Positions 40,069-49,080 of a stretch of 64,000 bases of DNA are shown one piece after another. The stretch comes from Elusimicrobium sp. (lineage in GTDB: Bacteria; Elusimicrobiota; Elusimicrobia; Elusimicrobiales; Elusimicrobiaceae), in assembly GCA_015062115.1 (NCBI GenBank), contig SUVG01000003.1, positions 33,672 to 97,671 of the forward strand, given 5' to 3'. Each line of letters starts with the position of its first letter. Within the stretch, counting starts at the first letter, position 1. The position numbers and the translations under genes were made by a program. The notes under the pieces were generated by a model, which did not search any database, was not told the origin of the DNA, and worked only from the letters and a program-made list of their open reading frames with translations.

Positions 40069-42057
40069 ATGGATAAATTCAAACTCGTTTCCAATTTTCG
40101 CCCGGCGGGAGACCAACCCAAAGCCATCGATGCTCTTACACAAGGGGTCTTGTCGGGCAAGAAACGCCAAACATTGTTAGGGGTAACCGGTTCGGGTAAA
40201 ACTTTTACCATGGCCAATGTCGTTGAGCGCCTTAACAAGCCTACGCTTATTTTGTCTCCCAATAAAGTATTGGCGGCGCAGTTATACGCCGAGTTCAAGC
40301 AATTTTTTCCCGAAAATGCCGTTGAATATTTTATTTCTTATTACGATTACTACCAACCCGAAGCTTATATCCCGCAAACCGACACTTATATCGAAAAGGA
40401 TTCAGCCGTTAACGAACAAATCGATAAACTTCGCCTCAAGGCAACTACTTCGCTTACGGCACGCAAAGATGTGATTGTGGTTGCGTCGGTATCTTGCATT
40501 TACAACATCGGTTCTCCCGACAGTTTCCGCGAAATGCGTATCTACTTAAAACAAGGTGCCGAGATGACCCGCGCTCAACTTTCGGGCCATTTAATTAAAA
40601 TTCAATACCATCGCGACGAAATGGAATTTTCTTCCGGCAAGTTCCGTATGCGCGGGCCCAATGTGGATATAATGACCCCTTACAGCCAACACGCGCTACG
40701 GGTGGAAATCACAGGAAAAACGATTTCCCATATTTACGAAATACACCCTGTTACAGGGAACGTATTGGCAGAGTTGAAAGAAGCCTGGATTTACCCGGCA
40801 AAACATTTTGTTGCTACGGATGAAGATACTTACAACGCCATTGAACAAATCCGCCAAGATTTATTCCTTCGTCATGCGGAACTTATCAAACAAGGTAAAG
40901 AAATGGAAGCCTACCGCTTAAAACAGCGTACGGAGTATGATATCGAAATGCTGTTGCAGGCGGGTTTTTGTTCCGGTATTGAAAATTATTCCCGTTATAT
41001 GGACGGACGCAAGCCCGGGGAGAGACCCTCTTGCTTGTTAGATTATTTTAAGCGGTATGATGATTTTTTGATGATGGTGGACGAATCGCACGTGGCTTTG
41101 CCACAGGTGCGCGGTATGTTTAACGGAGACCGCGCCCGCAAACAAATGCTGGTAGATTTCGGGTTTCGTTTGCCGTCTGCTTTAGATAACCGCCCGTTGA
41201 AATTTGAAGAATTCGAAAGTTTGCTCCCGTCCACGGTGTTTGTATCCGCCACCCCGGGCCCGTACGAATTAACCGTTTGCGGAAACGATATTGTAGAACA
41301 GGTAATTCGCCCCACGGGGTTAGTTGACCCCAAAGTGTATGTGCACCCGACGGCGGGGCAAATAGACCATTTAGTAGAAAAAATAAATGAACATAAAGCC
41401 CGCGCAGAACGCACTTTGGTGTTGGCTCTTACGAAAAAAACAGCGGAAGATTTAAGTTCTTATTTTACGGAAAAAAATATTAAAACCCGTTATTTACACT
41501 CGGATATAGAATCGTTGGACAGAGTGGAAATCTTAAAAGAATTTAGGCAGGGAAAATTTGATGTATTGGTTGGGATTAACCTGCTTCGCGAAGGCATCGA
41601 TATCCCCCAAGTGGGGTTGGTGGCTATTTTGGGGGCCGATAACGAAGGGTTTCTCCGTAATACGACCACGCTGATTCAAATTTCCGGCCGGGCCGCGCGC
41701 AATGCCGGAGGCGAAGTGGTGTTGTATGCCGATCGCAAGACGGATTCTATCAAGTATGCCTTAAACGAAATGAACCGCCGCCGCGAACTTCAAGAAGCCT
41801 ATAACAAAGAGCACGGCATTACTCCTAAAACAATTCAAAAAACAGAAGTGGAATTAAAAGAATTCGAACAGCAAACAAAAGCAAGTGCTTTCGGTATTTT
41901 GGCGGAATCGTTGCCGGTTCCTACTCTTAAAAACATAAAAGCGGTTGAACAAGATTTGGAACAACAAATGCGTCAAGCAGCCGATGCGCTTAACTTCGAA
42001 TTGGCTGCGGAATTAAGAGACCGACTGTTAGAACTGCGTCGCATGAAACTGAAATAG
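40069..42057 (+). CDS. uvrB: UvrABC system protein B
   Basis: The 662-residue helicase-like subunit of nucleotide excision repair has Walker A GVTGSGKTFTMANV, the beta-hairpin region YYDYYQPEAYIPQTDTYIEKD (shortened here), DEAD-like box DESHV, and SGRAARNAGGEV near the C-terminal motor domain. The C-terminal UVR/UvrC-interaction helix pair is present (QAADALNFELAAELRDRL). Length is normal. uvrA and uvrC are not in the window. It is followed 26 bases later by birA. Confidence 0.96.
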   Translation: MDKFKLVSNFRPAGDQPKAIDALTQGVLSGKKRQTLLGVTGSGKTFTMANVVERLNKPTLILSPNKVLAAQLYAEFKQFFPENAVEYFISYYDYYQPEAYIPQTDTYIEKDSAVNEQIDKLRLKATTSLTARKDVIVVASVSCIYNIGSPDSFREMRIYLKQGAEMTRAQLSGHLIKIQYHRDEMEFSSGKFRMRGPNVDIMTPYSQHALRVEITGKTISHIYEIHPVTGNVLAELKEAWIYPAKHFVATDEDTYNAIEQIRQDLFLRHAELIKQGKEMEAYRLKQRTEYDIEMLLQAGFCSGIENYSRYMDGRKPGERPSCLLDYFKRYDDFLMMVDESHVALPQVRGMFNGDRARKQMLVDFGFRLPSALDNRPLKFEEFESLLPSTVFVSATPGPYELTVCGNDIVEQVIRPTGLVDPKVYVHPTAGQIDHLVEKINEHKARAERTLVLALTKKTAEDLSSYFTEKNIKTRYLHSDIESLDRVEILKEFRQGKFDVLVGINLLREGIDIPQVGLVAILGADNEGFLRNTTTLIQISGRAARNAGGEVVLYADRKTDSIKYALNEMNRRRELQEAYNKEHGITPKTIQKTEVELKEFEQQTKASAFGILAESLPVPTLKNIKAVEQDLEQQMRQAADALNFELAAELRDRLLELRRMKLK

Positions 42058-42083
42058 AAAAGCCAAATTGGTAAAATATAAAT

Positions 42084-42671
42084 ATGGAAGAAATAAAACT
42101 CCCTTTGCAATCTGTAACAAAAGTAATCGGGCTGGACACGGTGGACAGCACGCAATCCTTGGCCAAAGTTTTGGCCCAACAAGGTGCCGAAGACGGAACT
42201 TTGGTTCTGGCCGGAGAACAAACGGCCGGGCGCGGCCGATACGATCGTTCTTTCAGTGCGGCTCACGGCGGGGTATATTTTACTTTAATTCTTCGTCCGG
42301 GCAAACCCGTTTCGGCAAATTCTTCTCTCAGCGTGCGCGTGGGTCAAGCCGTGGCAGAAACCATATCTTCTGTTTTTGATATCAAAACAAAAATCAAAGA
42401 ACCCAACGATGTTTTGGCGTGGGATAAGAAGAATAAAAAGTGGAAAAAAATCAGCGGAATCTTAATAGAATCTTCCAGCGAAGGTGCCTGTGAAGATTGG
42501 GTTCTTGTGGGAGTGGGGGTTAATGTGAACAACCGCTTACCTGCTTCGTTAAAGGATACGGCCGTAAGCCTTAAGCAACTTATCGGAGGGGAAACGAGTA
42601 AAGAACTTTTCCTTGATGAACTGTTGGATACTTTTTGGAAACATTACGCCCATTGGTGTTGCGGAGCGTAA
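42084..42671 (+). CDS. birA: Biotin--protein ligase (monofunctional BirA)
   Basis: The 195-residue protein has the BPL/LPL catalytic fold with the biotinyl-AMP loop GRGRYDRSF, then the KEPNDVL (usual KWPNDV) and KISGILIES (usual KxxGILxE) motifs. The N-terminal winged-helix repressor domain of E. coli BirA is absent, so it only biotinylates carboxylase carriers. It is the last gene of a uvrB-birA unit; a terminator follows. A lysine-rich insert (DKKNKKWKK) before the GILIE motif is a small oddity. Confidence 0.9.
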   Translation: MEEIKLPLQSVTKVIGLDTVDSTQSLAKVLAQQGAEDGTLVLAGEQTAGRGRYDRSFSAAHGGVYFTLILRPGKPVSANSSLSVRVGQAVAETISSVFDIKTKIKEPNDVLAWDKKNKKWKKISGILIESSSEGACEDWVLVGVGVNVNNRLPASLKDTAVSLKQLIGGETSKELFLDELLDTFWKHYAHWCCGA

Positions 42672-42692
42672 AAACATATATTCTGGCAATAA

Positions 42693-42716
42693 AAAACCCG
42701 CCGTTCGGCGGGTTTT
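42693..42716. terminator. Bidirectional terminator between birA and the receiver gene
   Basis: AAAACCCGCC/GGCGGGTTTT has a GTTC loop, with A and T runs on the outside; it ends birA (plus) and the receiver gene (minus). Confidence 0.85.
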
Positions 42717-42720
42717 ATTT

Positions 42721-43092
42721 TTACATCAAATCTCCAATTGCTTTCTTTACCAGTGCGGTTAAATCTGCCAGCACAAACGGTTTAGAAGCAAAACCTTTCA
42801 CTTGCGGGAAGGGCAGGAACATTTTTTCGGACTCTACCAACGCGGAAGTGATGATAACGGGAGTGGAAGAAAGCATTTCGTCTTCGTTCATGATGCGCAC
42901 AATGCTGGCCCCGTCCAACCCCGGCAACATAACATCTAAAATGACCAAGTGCGGGTGGTAGGCTTTAATGGCGGCAATCGCATCTCTGCCCGACTGACAG
43001 GAAGCAACTTCGTATCCTTCCCGATTAAGAACCAGTTTTAATAAATCAATAATACCGGCTTCGTCTTCTACGATTAAAATTCTCTTTTTCAT
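42721..43092 (-). CDS. Stand-alone receiver-domain response regulator
   Basis: The 123-residue CheY-like receiver has acidic pocket Glu9-Asp10, phospho-acceptor Asp53 in VILDVMLPG, Thr82 and Lys104 in ASKPF. It has no output domain, so it must act through protein contacts or a phosphorelay. No histidine kinase is adjacent. The start at 43092 gives the canonical MKKRILIVEDEAG beginning; the longer frame adds an unrelated 57 residues. It is divergent from tilS across 42 bases of AT-rich sequence. Confidence 0.92.
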   Translation of the reverse strand: MKKRILIVEDEAGIIDLLKLVLNREGYEVASCQSGRDAIAAIKAYHPHLVILDVMLPGLDGASIVRIMNEDEMLSSTPVIITSALVESEKMFLPFPQVKGFASKPFVLADLTALVKKAIGDLM

Positions 43093-43134
43093 ATTCTTTT
43101 TCAAATTCCCTATATATTTATTATACTTTTTTAT

Positions 43135-43863
43135 ATGACAAAAAAAAGTTTTAATGCTTCCGTTCTTCCCCGCATGAGGAATTTCTCGTCCAAACTTATC
43201 ACTCGAAAAGACAGCGTGTTGGTGGGCTTTAGCGGCGGGGCCGATTCCGTTTGTTTGCTCCATTTTCTAAAATACTTAGCCGTCGAAAAACATTTTGCGT
43301 TGGCTGCAGTTCACATCAATCATGGCCTTCGCGGTAAAGAGGCGGCCCGGGATCAATCCTTTTGCAAAAAAATTTGCAAAGAGTGGGACATTGAATTTTT
43401 TTGTGAAAAAGTAAATGTAAAAAAATTGGCCAAAGAGCAAGATTTAAGCCCCGAACATGCCGCCCGCAAAGCCCGTTACGGGGCTTTCATGCGTGTATGC
43501 AAAAAATGGGGAGCAACCAAACTGGCCCTTGGGCATCATTTAGATGATCAGGCCGAAACTTTTTTATTGAATCTTTTGCGCGGAACAAAAGCGAAGGGGC
43601 TAGGGGGAATTCCGGTTCGGCGCAATTTGTGTACGCAAACGGAAATCGTTCGCCCTCTTCTGTGTGTTTCCCGTCAGGAAGTAATGGATTATTTGAAAGG
43701 GAACGGCCTTACCCATATTACGGACGAAACCAATTTCGATGATGCCTTCCGCCGCAACTGGGTGCGCGGAACACTCTTGCCTTTGTTGGAAACCAAACAA
43801 CCTCAAATTCGGGCACATTTGGCTCAAATGGCCGAAGAAATTTCTGCCTTGTTTTCCAAATAA
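43135..43863 (+). CDS. tilS: tRNA(Ile)-lysidine synthetase, short form
   Basis: The 242-residue protein has the PP-loop motif SGGADSVCLL near residues 34-43, then AVHINHGLRG, ALGHHLDDQAET and RPLLCVSRQEVMDYL. It adds lysine to C34 of tRNA-Ile(CAU). The C-terminal TilS-substrate-binding domain of the E. coli-type enzyme is missing; the protein ends just after the catalytic N-terminal domain. Short TilS forms are known in some bacteria. It is divergent from the receiver gene. Confidence 0.9.
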   Translation: MTKKSFNASVLPRMRNFSSKLITRKDSVLVGFSGGADSVCLLHFLKYLAVEKHFALAAVHINHGLRGKEAARDQSFCKKICKEWDIEFFCEKVNVKKLAKEQDLSPEHAARKARYGAFMRVCKKWGATKLALGHHLDDQAETFLLNLLRGTKAKGLGGIPVRRNLCTQTEIVRPLLCVSRQEVMDYLKGNGLTHITDETNFDDAFRRNWVRGTLLPLLETKQPQIRAHLAQMAEEISALFSK

Positions 43864-43932
43864 AAGGGCCTAGTTTTTTCTGGGCACTTTTTTCTGTTTT
43901 CGTGTGATTTGCAATTTGCTACCATATCCTAT

Positions 43933-45390
43933 ATGGCAAAATCTATTGTGTTGGAAAAAGCCCTCCAAAAAGGTCTGCAAGTTACCGGTCTTACCTTTCG
44001 TTCTCAAGAGGTAAAACCGGGGTTTGTGTTTTTTGCATTGAAAGGGGCCAATGTGGACGGGAATTTGTTTATAGAAGAGGCTATCTCCGCCGGAGCGGTG
44101 ATGGTAGTGTCTTCCTTCCCTGCCGCGAAACAATACAATGTTTTGTATCATCAAACAGAAGATATCGCCCGCGATATGGCCGATGCCGCATATGAGTTTT
44201 ATGCTCGTCCTTCCGATAAAATGCGTATGTTCGGTATTACGGGAACAAAAGGCAAAACTTCTATTGCTTATTTGCTGGAATCTGTTTTATCCGCAGCCGG
44301 AGAAAAGGTTGGTGCGTTGGGCACGGTTAATTACCGCATCGGCGGCCGCAAAGTGTGCGATGCCCCCAACACAACCCCCGCCGCATTACCCCTATTTGGT
44401 TTGCTCAACCAAATGAAAGCGGAAAATTGCACAAGCGTTGTAATGGAGGTTTCTTCCCACTCGTTAGACCAACAACGCGTGCGCCATATTTGGTACGATA
44501 CGGCTGTTTTTACCAATATCCAACGCGATCATTTAGATTATCACCTCACTTTTGAAAATTATTTTTTAGCCAAGCAGAAACTGTTTGATAATTTAACCGA
44601 CCCTCTTAATCCTAAGCCAAACCGAGTGGCGGTTGTTAATGCAGATGACCCCTACGGCCGGCGTTTGCTGAACGATTTGAACGGGCGTGTAAAAACGGTT
44701 ACCTTTGCTTTGGAAAATCCGGCCGACTTCAAGGCGGAAAATATCCGCGAATTTTTAACTCATACCGAATTTACCGTAAACGGTGTGCCGGCCAAAATCA
44801 ATTTGCTGGGGCGGCACAATGTATATAATGCGTTGGCTGCTTGGGCGAGTGCCGCGGCAAACGGAATTTCGCAGGAAGATATCCTGCGCGGTTTGGCGGC
44901 TCTTTCCGGGGTTCCGGGCCGTATGGAGCGCATAGATGAAGGGCAACCTTTTTATGCTTTTGTAGATTTTGCTTATACGGACGAATCTTTGCAACGCGCT
45001 TTCAAAACGGTAGAACCGTTCAAAAAAGGGAAAGTGTTTGTTGTGTTTGGTTGCGGGGGGCAACGAGACCGCACCAAAAGACCTCTCATGGGAAAAACGG
45101 CCTGCACACATGCGGACAAAGTTTTTTTAACCAACGATAATCCCCGTTGCGAGGATCCCAACCAAATTTTTGAAGATATTTTGACCGGAATGAAGGAATT
45201 TTCCAACTACGAAGTCGTTCCGGACAGAGCCCAAGCCATTGGACGGGCTTTGCAGATTGCCCAACCAAATGATATTGTTATTGTGGCAGGGAAAGGGCAT
45301 GAAGACTATCAGTTAATCGGCACAACCAAACACCATTTTTCGGATCAGGAAACGGTGCGCGCCTTCTTGAAAGGAGAAAAAAATGTTTAA
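43933..45390 (+). CDS. murE: UDP-MurNAc-tripeptide synthetase (meso-DAP type)
   Basis: The 485-residue Mur ligase has N-terminal TFRSQEVKPGFVFFALKG, ATP-binding loop GITGTKGKTSIAYLLE, a conserved MEVSSHSLDQQRV and C-terminal DNPRCEDP near residue 402. DNPR is the motif that selects meso-diaminopimelate; lysine-adding enzymes have a different residue there. The ATG at 43933 is chosen over a TTG 24 bases upstream because the conserved part begins shortly after it. Neither has a good ribosome-binding site. It overlaps murD by eight bases. Confidence 0.93.
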   Translation: MAKSIVLEKALQKGLQVTGLTFRSQEVKPGFVFFALKGANVDGNLFIEEAISAGAVMVVSSFPAAKQYNVLYHQTEDIARDMADAAYEFYARPSDKMRMFGITGTKGKTSIAYLLESVLSAAGEKVGALGTVNYRIGGRKVCDAPNTTPAALPLFGLLNQMKAENCTSVVMEVSSHSLDQQRVRHIWYDTAVFTNIQRDHLDYHLTFENYFLAKQKLFDNLTDPLNPKPNRVAVVNADDPYGRRLLNDLNGRVKTVTFALENPADFKAENIREFLTHTEFTVNGVPAKINLLGRHNVYNALAAWASAAANGISQEDILRGLAALSGVPGRMERIDEGQPFYAFVDFAYTDESLQRAFKTVEPFKKGKVFVVFGCGGQRDRTKRPLMGKTACTHADKVFLTNDNPRCEDPNQIFEDILTGMKEFSNYEVVPDRAQAIGRALQIAQPNDIVIVAGKGHEDYQLIGTTKHHFSDQETVRAFLKGEKNV

Positions 45391-46777
45391 ACCGGAAAAA
45401 TGGATAGGAAAGAAAGCCTGTGTGTTAGGCCTCGGTAAGAGTGGCCGCTCCGCCGCGGAGTTATTGGCATCCAGGGGTTTTTCGGTGTTAATCAGCGAGG
45501 AGGCGCCTGTGGCGCATGCCAATCGTTTGTCGTTTGTCCCCGGGATAGAAGTGGAAACCGGGGGGCATAGTTCCCGCGTGTTTGAGTGTGATTTTTGGAT
45601 AAAAAGCCCTGGTATTTTCCCCAAAAACCCCGTTTTATTGGAAGCCAAAAAAAGAGGAATACCCGTTTTTAGCGAATTGGAAGTTGCTTTGGCTTTTATG
45701 CCTTCCAAAGTCCGTGTTTTTGCCGTAACGGGAACGAACGGAAAAACCACCACCACCGCTTTATTGGGAGAAGTGCTGAAGGAAGATGCTTTGCGCCAAA
45801 AGAAAGGGCGGCAAGTGTTTGTGTGCGGAAATATCGGCAGTCCCGTTTCGCTGTGCGCTTCTCAAGTAAAATCGGGAGATGATGTGGTAATAGAAGTTTC
45901 CAGTTATCAGTTGGAAGACAGTACCTATTTCCGTCCCAATATTGCGTGTGTATTAAATATAACGCCGGACCATTTGGATCATCACGGCGGAATGAAAGGA
46001 TATATCAAAGCAAAAGGGCGTGTATTCAAATGGCAACGCGAAAAAGATGTATTGGTGCTTAATGGCGCCGATACGGTTTGTGCGGAATTTTCCGAAAAAG
46101 CCAAAAGCACTGTGCTTGCTTTTTCCACCCACCCGAAGCATTTACTGAAAAGTGATGTGTTTTTTGACGGAGATGAACTTATTTTCAGTGAAGGGTACCA
46201 AATCCGTCCGCCGAAACTTAAGGGAATCCACAACATTGAAAATGCCATGACGGCTGCCCTCATGGCTCTTTCTGCGGGAGTATCTGCCGACACCATACAA
46301 ACGGTATTTTCCCGGTTTCAGGAGATGGAGCACCGCATTGAACAGTTTGCTTACCATCGCGGTGTTATCTATGTAAACGATTCCAAGGCTACCAATTTGG
46401 ACTCCACTATTACGGCGTTAAAAAGTTTTGAAAAGTGCCGCAATATTTGGTTGATTCTCGGGGGAAGAGATAAGGGCGCTTCTTACGAAGTGTTGCGCCC
46501 CTATTTACAGGAATATTGCAAAAAAGTACTGACCATCGGTGAGTCTATGGACAAAATCGAACAGGAGCTGAAAGGTTACCCGGTTATTCGTTGCGGCACG
46601 CTGGAACAGGCAGTGGCAACGGCTATGAAGGGGGGAATAAAAGGAGATGTTGTTCTTCTTTCTCCGGCCTGCTCCTCTTTTGACCAATTCAAAGATTTCG
46701 AAGAGCGCGGCAGAGTGTTTAAGAGACTGGTAAACGCCTATGTTTTCAAAGACCGTGTAGAAGGGGATAAAAAGTAA
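45383..46777 (+). CDS. murD: UDP-MurNAc-alanine:D-glutamate ligase
   Basis: The 464-residue enzyme has N-terminal UDP-binding domain CVLGLGKSGRSAAELL, Mur ligase ATP loop VTGTNGKTTTTALL, VIEVSSYQLED and NITPDHLDHHGG, then C-terminal NDSKATNLDSTITAL and LILGGRDKGASYE, all typical of MurD. It adds D-Glu to UDP-MurNAc-L-Ala in peptidoglycan synthesis. Order murE-murD with eight-base overlap; murF, mraY and murG are not here. After its end lies a defective pilin-like gene. Confidence 0.95.
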   Translation: MFKPEKWIGKKACVLGLGKSGRSAAELLASRGFSVLISEEAPVAHANRLSFVPGIEVETGGHSSRVFECDFWIKSPGIFPKNPVLLEAKKRGIPVFSELEVALAFMPSKVRVFAVTGTNGKTTTTALLGEVLKEDALRQKKGRQVFVCGNIGSPVSLCASQVKSGDDVVIEVSSYQLEDSTYFRPNIACVLNITPDHLDHHGGMKGYIKAKGRVFKWQREKDVLVLNGADTVCAEFSEKAKSTVLAFSTHPKHLLKSDVFFDGDELIFSEGYQIRPPKLKGIHNIENAMTAALMALSAGVSADTIQTVFSRFQEMEHRIEQFAYHRGVIYVNDSKATNLDSTITALKSFEKCRNIWLILGGRDKGASYEVLRPYLQEYCKKVLTIGESMDKIEQELKGYPVIRCGTLEQAVATAMKGGIKGDVVLLSPACSSFDQFKDFEERGRVFKRLVNAYVFKDRVEGDKK

Positions 46778-46835
46778 TCTTTTTTTCGACAGAGCCTATC
46801 TATTTGACCGCATGATTTTTGAGAGAATATTTTTT

Positions 46836-47079
46836 GTGCGGAAAGGTTTTACGTTAATAGAATTATTGGTGGTGGTCCTCATTATAGGTGTTTTGGCCGC
46901 AGTGGCACTTCCGCAATATCAAAAGGCTGTTGCAAAAAGCAGAATAGTGGAATTTCTGTTGCAGGGAGAAATGATTCGCAGAGATGAAAAATTTTGTTAG
47001 GGGGTTAGGTTGGAAAGAATTAGGCGGAGAAGGGGACAGAATCCGTTGGCAACCTTCTTTTTCATGGACTAAGAAATAA
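46836..47079 (+). pseudogene. Degenerate type IV pilin-like gene
   Basis: A GTG start at 46836 gives a prepilin leader VRKG|FTLIEL and a complete hydrophobic helix ending VALPQYQKAVAKSR. After about 55 residues the frame hits TAG at 46998-47000. From 47002 a second frame (shifted by one base) reads GLGWKELGGEGDR and ends with TAA at 47077-47079; this segment resembles the end of a pilin-like soluble domain. The middle of a normal gene of about 150-170 codons is therefore missing. It is best read as an internal deletion plus frameshift in a relative of the pilin gene at 32.8 kb. Confidence 0.75.
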
Positions 47080-47107
47080 AAAAACCCGGGCTTAACGCCG
47101 GGGTTTT
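47080..47107. terminator. Terminator between the pilin pseudogene and the thioesterase gene
   Basis: The AAAACCCGGGC/GCCGGGGTTTT stem has one mismatch and a short loop, with A and T runs outside. It ends the minus-strand thioesterase transcript and any plus-strand one. Confidence 0.75.
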
Positions 47108-47129
47108 TTATAATAAGAGTTCCTGTTTT

Positions 47130-47510
47130 TTACTGTTGCATGGCCGCTTTTACTTCGGTTCCCATCGGGGTCGGCATGCCGGAAGAATTTACACAAACAA
47201 GAGTTGTTTTCCCTTTAGTACAAAGACGGCCGTTTTGATTTTTAATCACATGTTCAAAAACAATTTTAATATCCGAAACTTCCGCCACTTGGGTAGATAC
47301 GTCAATTTCATCTCCGTAGCGGACGGGAAACTTGTATTCCACTTCTTGGCGGGCTACCACAAAATACAATCCGCGTTGCATAAGAGCGGGAACAGAAAAA
47401 CCCTTTTCTGCCATGTGTAAGGTGCGGGCTTCTTCAAAAAATTTTAAGTAGTTTGCATAATAGACCACATTTCCGCAGTCCGTATCGTGGTAAAAAATCG
47501 TTTTCTTCAT
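47130..47510 (-). CDS. ybgC: YbgC-type acyl-CoA thioesterase
   Basis: The 126-residue hotdog-fold enzyme has the 4HBT/YbgC signature HDTDCGNVVYYANYLKFFEEAR, with the catalytic Asp in DTDxxG. In proteobacteria YbgC is linked to the Tol-Pal locus and acts on acyl-CoA or acyl-ACP; here no tol genes are adjacent. It is three bases downstream of the YjbQ-family gene on the same strand. Confidence 0.87.
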   Translation of the reverse strand: MKKTIFYHDTDCGNVVYYANYLKFFEEARTLHMAEKGFSVPALMQRGLYFVVARQEVEYKFPVRYGDEIDVSTQVAEVSDIKIVFEHVIKNQNGRLCTKGKTTLVCVNSSGMPTPMGTEVKAAMQQ

Positions 47511-47512
47511 AT

Positions 47513-47929
47513 TTATTCTCCGATAATTTTAATTAAAATCCGTTTGTTTCTTTGGCCGTCAAATTCCCCGTAAAAAATGGTTTCCCAGGGGCCGAAGTCC
47601 AGTTGTCCGTTTGTTACGGCTACCACCACCTCGCGGCCTAGCAAGGTTCTTTTCAGGTGGGCATCGCCGTTATCTTCTCCGGTTAAATTGTGCTGGTAGC
47701 GGTCTACCCCATAAGGGGCCAATTCTTCCACCCAACGCAAGTAATCGGCGTGTAACCCCCGTTCGTTATCATTGATAAATACACTGGAAGTAATGTGCAT
47801 GGAATTGACCAAGCACAAACCTTCCTGGATGCCGCTTTTTGCAAGGGCCTCTTCCACTTGCGGGGTAATATTGACGATTTGGTATCGTTTTTCCGTACAA
47901 ACGGTTAGATATTGCGTATAAGATTTCAT
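47513..47929 (-). CDS. YjbQ family protein (UPF0047)
   Basis: The 138-residue protein has family segments [31 protein letters not shown] and [19 protein letters not shown], the last containing the family's conserved Gly-Trp region. Members have been reported to have weak thiamine-phosphate synthase-like activity; the physiological role is unsettled. It forms a unit with ybgC. Confidence 0.85.
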   Translation of the reverse strand: MKSYTQYLTVCTEKRYQIVNITPQVEEALAKSGIQEGLCLVNSMHITSSVFINDNERGLHADYLRWVEELAPYGVDRYQHNLTGEDNGDAHLKRTLLGREVVVAVTNGQLDFGPWETIFYGEFDGQRNKRILIKIIGE

Positions 47930-47987
47930 ATAATAAATTATACTTGATTATGCTGTAACTCTTACTTTTCGTTTAGATAATGAAGAT

Positions 47988-48914
47988 ATGAAAAAAGAAG
48001 AATTGATGAAAATGCTGCGCAATCCCGCGCAATACCGAAAACAAAAAGAACAACAAAACCCCACCGCGCAACAAGCCGCCCAACAGGCGCAAGTAAGCGA
48101 GATGAAAAAGAAGGAAAACAAAACCCTCTTGGCAGTAGGTGCGGGGGTAGCGGCGTTGGTGCTTTTTACCTTGATGATTTCTCTTTCTGCCAAACACAGA
48201 GCGGAAGATTTAACCGCGGCATTAGACCCTTCCCAATTGGCGGGTCTTACGGTAGCGGATAAAGAATTTAACCCTTCTGGCGGGGTTACCTATGTTCATA
48301 TTCAGGAAGGGCAAGATCGCAACGTTTCCGTTAGCAACTTGGGTTCCACCTTACCCATTATCAGTCGGTTTAATTACAAAACTTTTACTCCTAAAAATTT
48401 TGAAATTATCGGTGCGGCTCCCTGGGCTTTAACTACTAACTTTTCTTCCAATATGTCCGACCCGGACTTGATGCGCTATTTGTTGGGCAACGACAATATG
48501 ATTAAAGCCTTTTTGGCCCGTCCCGATGTTGCCCCGCTATTGGAAGACCCGCAACTTTTACTGGCTTTTGCGCAAGACGAAAACGCGATGCGGGAATTTT
48601 TTACAAGCGAAACCGTACAAGGCGTATTGAAAAACGAAAAAATGGTGCGCGGTTTGGCGGGAAGCCGCTTTATGAGTTATTTGCTTATCAGCAAGGCTGT
48701 TAAGTATTTTCGCGATCGTCCGCAAGAGGCTTTGCAAATTATTCGCGCCAACCCGTATTTAGAAAGCGTGCGTCAAAATCCGCATGTGCGTACGGCCGTG
48801 GCGGAAAATCCGTATCTCAAAAAAATCGCCAATGTTTTGTTGGCCGGCACAACCCCTGCTTCGACGGCAAAACCGGCCGCAACGCCTGCGGGAAACAAAA
48901 AAACCACAAAATAA
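47988..48914 (+). CDS. Membrane-anchored helical protein of unknown function
   Basis: The 308-residue protein has a Gln/Lys-rich cytoplasmic N-terminus (1-44), one membrane helix at about 47-66 (LLAVGAGVAALVLFTLMISL), a beta-rich segment (70-155) and a C-terminal helical part (160-285) with a recurring pattern of a hydrophobic pair followed by N-P or D-P: LLEDPQL, IRANPYL, VRQNPHV, VAENPYL. This NP-repeat resembles STI1/ubiquilin-like helical motifs. A short Ala/Thr/Pro tail ends it. No family recognised; tRNA-Gly follows. Confidence 0.7.
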   Translation: MKKEELMKMLRNPAQYRKQKEQQNPTAQQAAQQAQVSEMKKKENKTLLAVGAGVAALVLFTLMISLSAKHRAEDLTAALDPSQLAGLTVADKEFNPSGGVTYVHIQEGQDRNVSVSNLGSTLPIISRFNYKTFTPKNFEIIGAAPWALTTNFSSNMSDPDLMRYLLGNDNMIKAFLARPDVAPLLEDPQLLLAFAQDENAMREFFTSETVQGVLKNEKMVRGLAGSRFMSYLLISKAVKYFRDRPQEALQIIRANPYLESVRQNPHVRTAVAENPYLKKIANVLLAGTTPASTAKPAATPAGNKKTTK

Positions 48915-48972
48915 ATTTGTACACATAAAAAAAATTTGTTATACTATATGTGTTGAAGGTAAACAGATTTTT
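48915..48972. other. Short AT-rich spacer upstream of tRNA-Gly
   Basis: A TATACTATATG-type element at about 48940-48950 is a plausible -10 region of the tRNA promoter. Nothing else is visible. Confidence 0.4.
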
Positions 48973-49046
48973 GCGGGCGTGGTTCAATGGTAGAACGCGA
49001 CCTTGCCAAGGTTGAGACGAGAGTTCGATTCTCTTCGCCCGCTCCA
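48973..49046 (+). tRNA. tRNA-Gly (anticodon GCC)
   Basis: This is a complete cloverleaf. Acceptor stem GCGGGCG (48973-48979) pairs with CGCCCGC (49036-49042); the D arm contains GGTTCAATGGTAGAAC; the anticodon arm CGACC-TTGCCAA-GGTTG has anticodon GCC; the T arm has GTTCGATTC. The discriminator base T is followed by an encoded CCA (49044-49046). A terminator follows at 49052. Confidence 0.97.
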
Positions 49047-49051
49047 TTTAG

Positions 49052-49078
49052 ACCCCGGGATTTCTCCGGGGTTTTTTC
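49052..49078 (+). terminator. Terminator after tRNA-Gly
   Basis: ACCCCGG pairs with CCGGGGT around a short loop, followed by six T residues. Confidence 0.85.
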
Positions 49079-49080
49079 TT

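Noticed and set aside
43093..43263. N-terminal extension of the receiver protein by 57 residues
   Set aside because: The extra part overlaps the divergent tilS gene, is not conserved-looking, and the ATG at 43092 gives the typical receiver start.
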